From NCBI GenBank assembly GCA_021812905.1, contig JAKAMM010000009.1, positions 1 through 17,472 of the forward strand: a DNA stretch of 17,472 bases. The letters are read 5' to 3'. The position numbers were made by a program, and so were the translations under genes. Positions 14,869 through 17,472 of this stretch are shown here, one piece after another. This DNA is from Chloroflexota bacterium (GTDB lineage: Bacteria > Chloroflexota > Anaerolineae > Anaerolineales > Villigracilaceae). Every line of letters starts with the position of its first letter. Position 1 is the stretch's first letter. The notes beneath the pieces were generated by a model. The model worked only from the letters and a program-made list of their open reading frames with translations. It did not search any database and had not been told where the DNA came from.

Positions 14869-15811
14869 CGCTTTGATCGCACTCGCGGCTACGATCATAT
14901 TTGGTGCGCTGGTCAGCGGGACGCCGTTGCTGTTTGCAACGCTTGGAGAAATTTTGTCCGAACGTGCTGGTGTAATGAATCTGGGAATCGAAGGCATGAT
15001 GCTGGTAGGCGCGATGGGCGGCTTCGCGGTCTGGTTCCACACCGGGAATACTTTCGTCGGGCTTTTGGTCGGCATGATATTTGGCGGCTTGCTTGCTCTT
15101 CTCCATGCTTTCATCACCATTAGCTTGAGGGCCGATCAGGTTGTAAGTGGTCTGGCAGTCACTTTTCTCGGCACTGGTCTCTCGAGCATCCTCGGCGCGC
15201 CATACGTAGGCAAGGCTGTTCCACAGCCAATTCCCTTGACAGTGCCTCTTCTTGATCGTATCGAGCTCCAGCAATTAATTATGATTGTGGTGGGATTAGT
15301 GCTCGCGCCGGCAATTTGGTATTACCTGAATCGAACTCGCCCCGGACTTAACCTGCGCTCGGTGGGCGAGTATCCATCTGCTGCGGACTCGTTGGGAATC
15401 AATGTTTACCGAACGCGTTACATGTACGTCATCTTTGGCGGCTTAATGAGCGGGCTGGGCGGCGCCGCCATGAGTCTTGTGGCCGACCCGGGTTGGGTGG
15501 ACGGAAAAACTTCGGGCCTCGGCTGGATCGCTGTCGGCTTGGTAATCTTTGCGTCGTGGGATCCGCTTCGAGGGCTGTGGGTTTCGTATTTCTTCGGTCT
15601 GCTTCGCCGCCTGCCGCTCGATCTGCAGAATCCGGCACTGCCTTTTATTTCCACCGCCAACAATCCGCAGCTTGGCCGCATTATGGACATGTTGCCGTAT
15701 CTTGCAACGATCTTTATTTTGATCCTCGGTTCGCGCGAAGCCATGCGCAAACGAATTGGCGCACCCGCCGCATTAGGCACACCTTATATTCGCGGCGAAC
15801 GCGGGCTATAA
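14858..15811 (+). CDS. ABC transporter permease 2 (BPD_transp_2 family)
   Basis: A 317-aa permease pairing with the previous one (YufQ/NupQ-type). It has about eight to ten hydrophobic segments and family motifs TLGEILSERAGVMNLGIEGMMLVGAMGGF near the N-terminus, SLRADQVVSGLAVTFLGTGLSS in the middle, and LNLRSVGEYPSAADSLGINVYRTRY, the loop that contacts the ATPase. YVIFGGLMSGLGGAAMSL and SGLGWIAVGLVIFASWDPLRG complete the pattern. Its start lies 11 bases inside the preceding gene, typical of tightly coupled transporter operons. It completes a full importer with one binding lipoprotein, one fused ATPase and two permeases. A perfect hairpin follows five bases after the stop. Confidence 0.92.
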   Translation: MSTNALIALAATIIFGALVSGTPLLFATLGEILSERAGVMNLGIEGMMLVGAMGGFAVWFHTGNTFVGLLVGMIFGGLLALLHAFITISLRADQVVSGLAVTFLGTGLSSILGAPYVGKAVPQPIPLTVPLLDRIELQQLIMIVVGLVLAPAIWYYLNRTRPGLNLRSVGEYPSAADSLGINVYRTRYMYVIFGGLMSGLGGAAMSLVADPGWVDGKTSGLGWIAVGLVIFASWDPLRGLWVSYFFGLLRRLPLDLQNPALPFISTANNPQLGRIMDMLPYLATIFILILGSREAMRKRIGAPAALGTPYIRGERGL

Positions 15812-15815
15812 ATTA

Positions 15816-15841
15816 TGTAGAGCGGGGCTTCCCGCTCTACA
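15816..15841 (+). terminator. Perfect 11-bp hairpin after permease 2
   Basis: TGTAGAGCGGG (15816-15826) and CCCGCTCTACA (15831-15841) pair perfectly around a GCTT loop, four bases after the permease stop. The stem is GC-rich, but no U-run follows (CTTGCTAG), so it may be a Rho-dependent end, an mRNA-stabilising hairpin or a dispersed palindrome rather than a strong intrinsic terminator. Confidence 0.55.
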
Positions 15842-15871
15842 CTTGCTAGTAAAATAAAAATCCATCGGTTC

Positions 15872-15952
15872 GGTGGTCGCTGATGTGTTCACATCAACGG
15901 CGTTGGGCAAGCCCATCGAAAAGTACCGCCGTCCAAGAAAGAGGACACCACC
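15872..15952 (+). promoter_or_regulatory. Candidate branched RNA leader ahead of the FAD-subunit gene
   Basis: The 81 bases before the ATG at 15954 can fold into a closed multi-branch structure. The outer stem is GGTGGT/ACCACC (15872-15877, 15947-15952). One branch is TGATGT/ACATCA (15881-15886, 15891-15896). A second is ACGGCG/CGCCGT (15897-15902, 15927-15932) enclosing TGGG/CCCA. A fourth helix GTCC/GGAC (15931-15934, 15943-15946) overlaps the second branch and covers the GAGG ribosome binding site. I do not recognise a named riboswitch class. The drawing is by eye and needs covariation support. Confidence 0.4.
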
Positions 15953-15953
15953 A

Positions 15954-16919
15954 ATGAACCTTTGGCAAAATTATCTTCGACCAAAAACTTTATCCGAGGC
16001 AATGGATGCGTTCGCTCATGCGCCGCGCCCACTTGCGCCGATTGCAGGCGGGACAGATTTATTATTGGATTTGGAACAAGGCCGACATTCTCCCGTTCAA
16101 ACTTTAATTGATGTTACTGAAATTAGAGAATTGCTTGTTCTCGATATTAGGGATGAATATCTTTTCATCGGCGCGGGCGTGCCGGTTAATCGCGTCGCGC
16201 TGGACCCGCTCACGGCTCGCCACGCCCAAGCCTTGACTGAAGCCTGCAACTTGATCGCCGGACCGCAAGTCCGCAACGTCGCCACGCTCGGCGGAAACGT
16301 CGCCCACGCTCTCCCTGCCGCAGATGGGACGATTGCCTTGCTCGCGTTGGACGCGCAGGCAGAGATTGCCAACTTTGCTCAAGCCACCGTCCCCGGCGGC
16401 GAGGACGTCGCTGAGAGCAAAATAAAAACGCGTCGCATCCCATTCAAAGAATTATTTCTCGGCCCGGGAAAATCCGCGCTCAAACACGGGGAAGAATTAT
16501 TGGTTGGTTTTTATATTCCAATTCAAACCCTAAAAGTCTCTGAGACCTTTAGGGTTTCTTCATGTTTCAAGAGAATCATGCGCCATCAAGGAGTTGCGCT
16601 TCCTATTTTAAATTGCGCGGTCTGGCTGGAACGTGAAAAGGATATCATCAAAGATATTCACATCGCCGTCGGCCCCGGTGGTGGGACTCCCTTCCGCGCC
16701 ACTGAAGCGGAAAACGCTTTGCGTGGACAATCCTACGGCGAGGAAACTTTTGATCGCGCTCTGGATGCTTTGCTTGCCCAAGCCCAGTTCCGCACCAGCG
16801 CCCGCCGTGCCAGCGCGGAGTATCGCCGTCACATTGTGGGCGGGTTGTTTAGGGATGTGCTGGAAATAGCATGGTTGCGTGCAATATTAGACTTGTGGAG
16901 AAATGATGAAAGGAGTTAA
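15954..16919 (+). CDS. xdhB: Xanthine-dehydrogenase-type FAD-binding subunit
   Basis: A 321-aa FAD subunit of a molybdenum hydroxylase (XdhB/CoxM family), which passes electrons from the [2Fe-2S] subunit to NAD or another acceptor. FAD-binding motifs are PIAGGTDLLLDL near residues 32-43 and IAGPQVRNVATLGGNVAHALPAADG around 100-125. The C-terminal RTSARRASAEYRRHIVGGL is typical of the CO-dehydrogenase flavoprotein C-terminal domain. Purine substrate is inferred from adenine deaminase and transporter neighbours; other hydroxylases of the family are possible. I chose ATG 15954 because the protein aligns from MNLWQNYLRPKTLSEA and GAGG lies 9 bases upstream; a GTG at 15873 would add 26 residues with no family resemblance. 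Residues ~191-202 (QTLKVSETFRVS) are encoded by an inserted palindrome. The stop is two bases before the next ATG. Confidence 0.88.
   Translation: MNLWQNYLRPKTLSEAMDAFAHAPRPLAPIAGGTDLLLDLEQGRHSPVQTLIDVTEIRELLVLDIRDEYLFIGAGVPVNRVALDPLTARHAQALTEACNLIAGPQVRNVATLGGNVAHALPAADGTIALLALDAQAEIANFAQATVPGGEDVAESKIKTRRIPFKELFLGPGKSALKHGEELLVGFYIPIQTLKVSETFRVSSCFKRIMRHQGVALPILNCAVWLEREKDIIKDIHIAVGPGGGTPFRATEAENALRGQSYGEETFDRALDALLAQAQFRTSARRASAEYRRHIVGGLFRDVLEIAWLRAILDLWRNDERS
16525..16557. repeat. Palindrome embedded in the FAD-subunit coding sequence
   Basis: AAACCCTAAA (16525-16534) pairs with TTTAGGGTTT (16548-16557). After one A/C mismatch the inner GTCT/AGAC (16536-16539, 16543-16546) pairs around a CTG loop, giving 14 pairs in 33 bases. 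It is read in frame as residues 191-202, between the IPI strand and CFKRIMRHQG, where related proteins normally have a short loop. It looks like an intergenic-type palindromic repeat that inserted without breaking the frame. Confidence 0.65.
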
Positions 16920-16921
16920 AA

Positions 16922-17248
16922 ATGCAAATTATCGACCTGCCTGAATTCCCCCACTCTGGAGACGTTATTTACATAAAATCTACAGATTCATTGGAAGCAG
17001 AATATTTTGGGCAACTGCTTGTCAATAAGATTGGTAATAAGTGGGGTAGCAAAGAGCGACTCCATCTAACGAAACATCAGACGGCTTTTCTTTTATATGA
17101 CATCAAAGAATTTGATTCCGGTTTGTCTCTTTCAATTGCAACAAAGCCTTATCCTGATTTTGAGTGGTGGTTATTTCGCCTTGCAATTGAAAGAGGTTGG
17201 CAGCCATTTTCGAAGATTGGCACCTTTACTAGAATAACAGAATTTTAG
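16922..17248 (+). CDS. Hypothetical protein between molybdenum-hydroxylase subunits
   Basis: A 108-aa protein I do not recognise. It has a good start (AAAGGAG seven bases before ATG 16922) only two bases after the FAD-subunit stop, so it is translated in the same operon. It is soluble, with no signal peptide or membrane segment, and has aromatic-rich stretches near the end (DFEWWLFRLAIERGWQPF). It contains no cysteine, so it is not an iron-sulfur protein. The sequence is visibly more A/T-rich than the flanking genes, which may mean recent acquisition. It could be an assembly or accessory factor, or an unrelated insertion; there is no evidence for either. Confidence 0.6.
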   Translation: MQIIDLPEFPHSGDVIYIKSTDSLEAEYFGQLLVNKIGNKWGSKERLHLTKHQTAFLLYDIKEFDSGLSLSIATKPYPDFEWWLFRLAIERGWQPFSKIGTFTRITEF

Positions 17249-17284
17249 ACTTCCCCGTAATATTGAGTTTCTATGGTGAAAACT

Positions 17285-17472
17285 ATGAACAACCAAATCT
17301 CACTTACCGTTAACAACATTCAACACACCCTCGACTCCATCGCAGGCGAAACCCTTTCCACTCTCCTGCGTGAGCGATTGCGCTTGACGGGCACAAAGAT
17401 CGGCTGTGATGAGGCCGAGTGCGGCGCGTGTACCGTCCTTGTGGATGGCGAGCCTGTGGTCTCGTGCATCTA
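17285..17472 (+). CDS. [2Fe-2S] subunit of a molybdenum hydroxylase, N-terminal part (3' truncated by window edge)
   Basis: Sixty-two complete codons to the window end match the ferredoxin-like N-terminus of xanthine dehydrogenase/CO dehydrogenase small subunits: [58 protein letters not shown]. The cysteine pattern C(x4)CGxC(x11)C, starting at [10 protein letters not shown], ligates the plant-type [2Fe-2S] cluster. The second, four-helix cluster domain would lie downstream. ATG 17285 is preferred because GGTGA lies five bases before it; an in-frame ATG at 17273 is the alternative. It follows the FAD subunit and the small hypothetical gene, and the large molybdopterin subunit is expected next. 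Confidence 0.9.
   Translation, partial: MNNQISLTVNNIQHTLDSIAGETLSTLLRERLRLTGTKIGCDEAECGACTVLVDGEPVVSCI

Overview
This 17.5 kb window looks like part of a chromosome of a moderately GC-rich, probably anaerobic bacterium. I suspect Chloroflexota (Anaerolineae-like). The reasons are the Ala/Pro/Thr-rich linker after the lipobox of the binding lipoprotein, the scattered palindromic repeats, and the mix of anaerobic purine-catabolism genes with a BMP-type transporter. The taxonomic call is an inference; the window has no rRNA or marker gene. Every confident gene is on the + strand.

Layout. (1) Positions 1-6330 hold a catabolic block: the 3' end of adenine deaminase, a GntR/UTRA regulator, a YgeY-type M20 metallohydrolase, an aspartate-carbamoyltransferase-like enzyme, a 96-aa protein of unknown function, a frameshifted four-helix-bundle gene, a knotted YgeW/ornithine-carbamoyltransferase-family enzyme, and carbamate kinase. 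The block ends in a stem-loop terminator region. (2) Positions 6619-10596 hold three cell-envelope genes that do not fit the purine theme: a polysaccharide deacetylase, a FemAB/GNAT-type transferase, and a large multi-spanning membrane protein that may be a GT-C glycosyltransferase. The first appears to have its own promoter and a nearly leaderless start. (3) Positions 10737-15811 encode a complete BMP-family ABC importer: a lipoprotein, a fused double ATPase and two permeases. (4) From 15954 to the end there is a xanthine-dehydrogenase-type FAD subunit, a small unknown protein and the start of a [2Fe-2S] subunit. The molybdopterin subunit is not in view and probably follows.

Working model. 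The importer brings in a purine base or nucleoside. Adenine deaminase and the molybdenum hydroxylase feed it toward xanthine or urate. The YgeY hydrolase and the two carbamoyltransferases act on ureido intermediates, releasing carbamoyl phosphate, and carbamate kinase turns that into ATP. Similar gene sets (ygeW, ygeX, ygeY, arcC, xdh, ssnA, ygfK) are linked to anaerobic purine and urate breakdown in other bacteria. The unusual point here is two different carbamoyltransferases in one cluster. The first has lost residues that bind aspartate in genuine ATCase, so it probably uses another substrate.

Non-coding features include two copies of one palindromic repeat family (5266-5353, 6440-6542), a strong hairpin between binding protein and ATPase (12076-12106), a branched potential leader structure just before the FAD-subunit gene (15872-15952), and a palindrome inserted in frame inside that gene (16525-16557). 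No tRNA, rRNA, CRISPR array, transposase or phage gene was seen.
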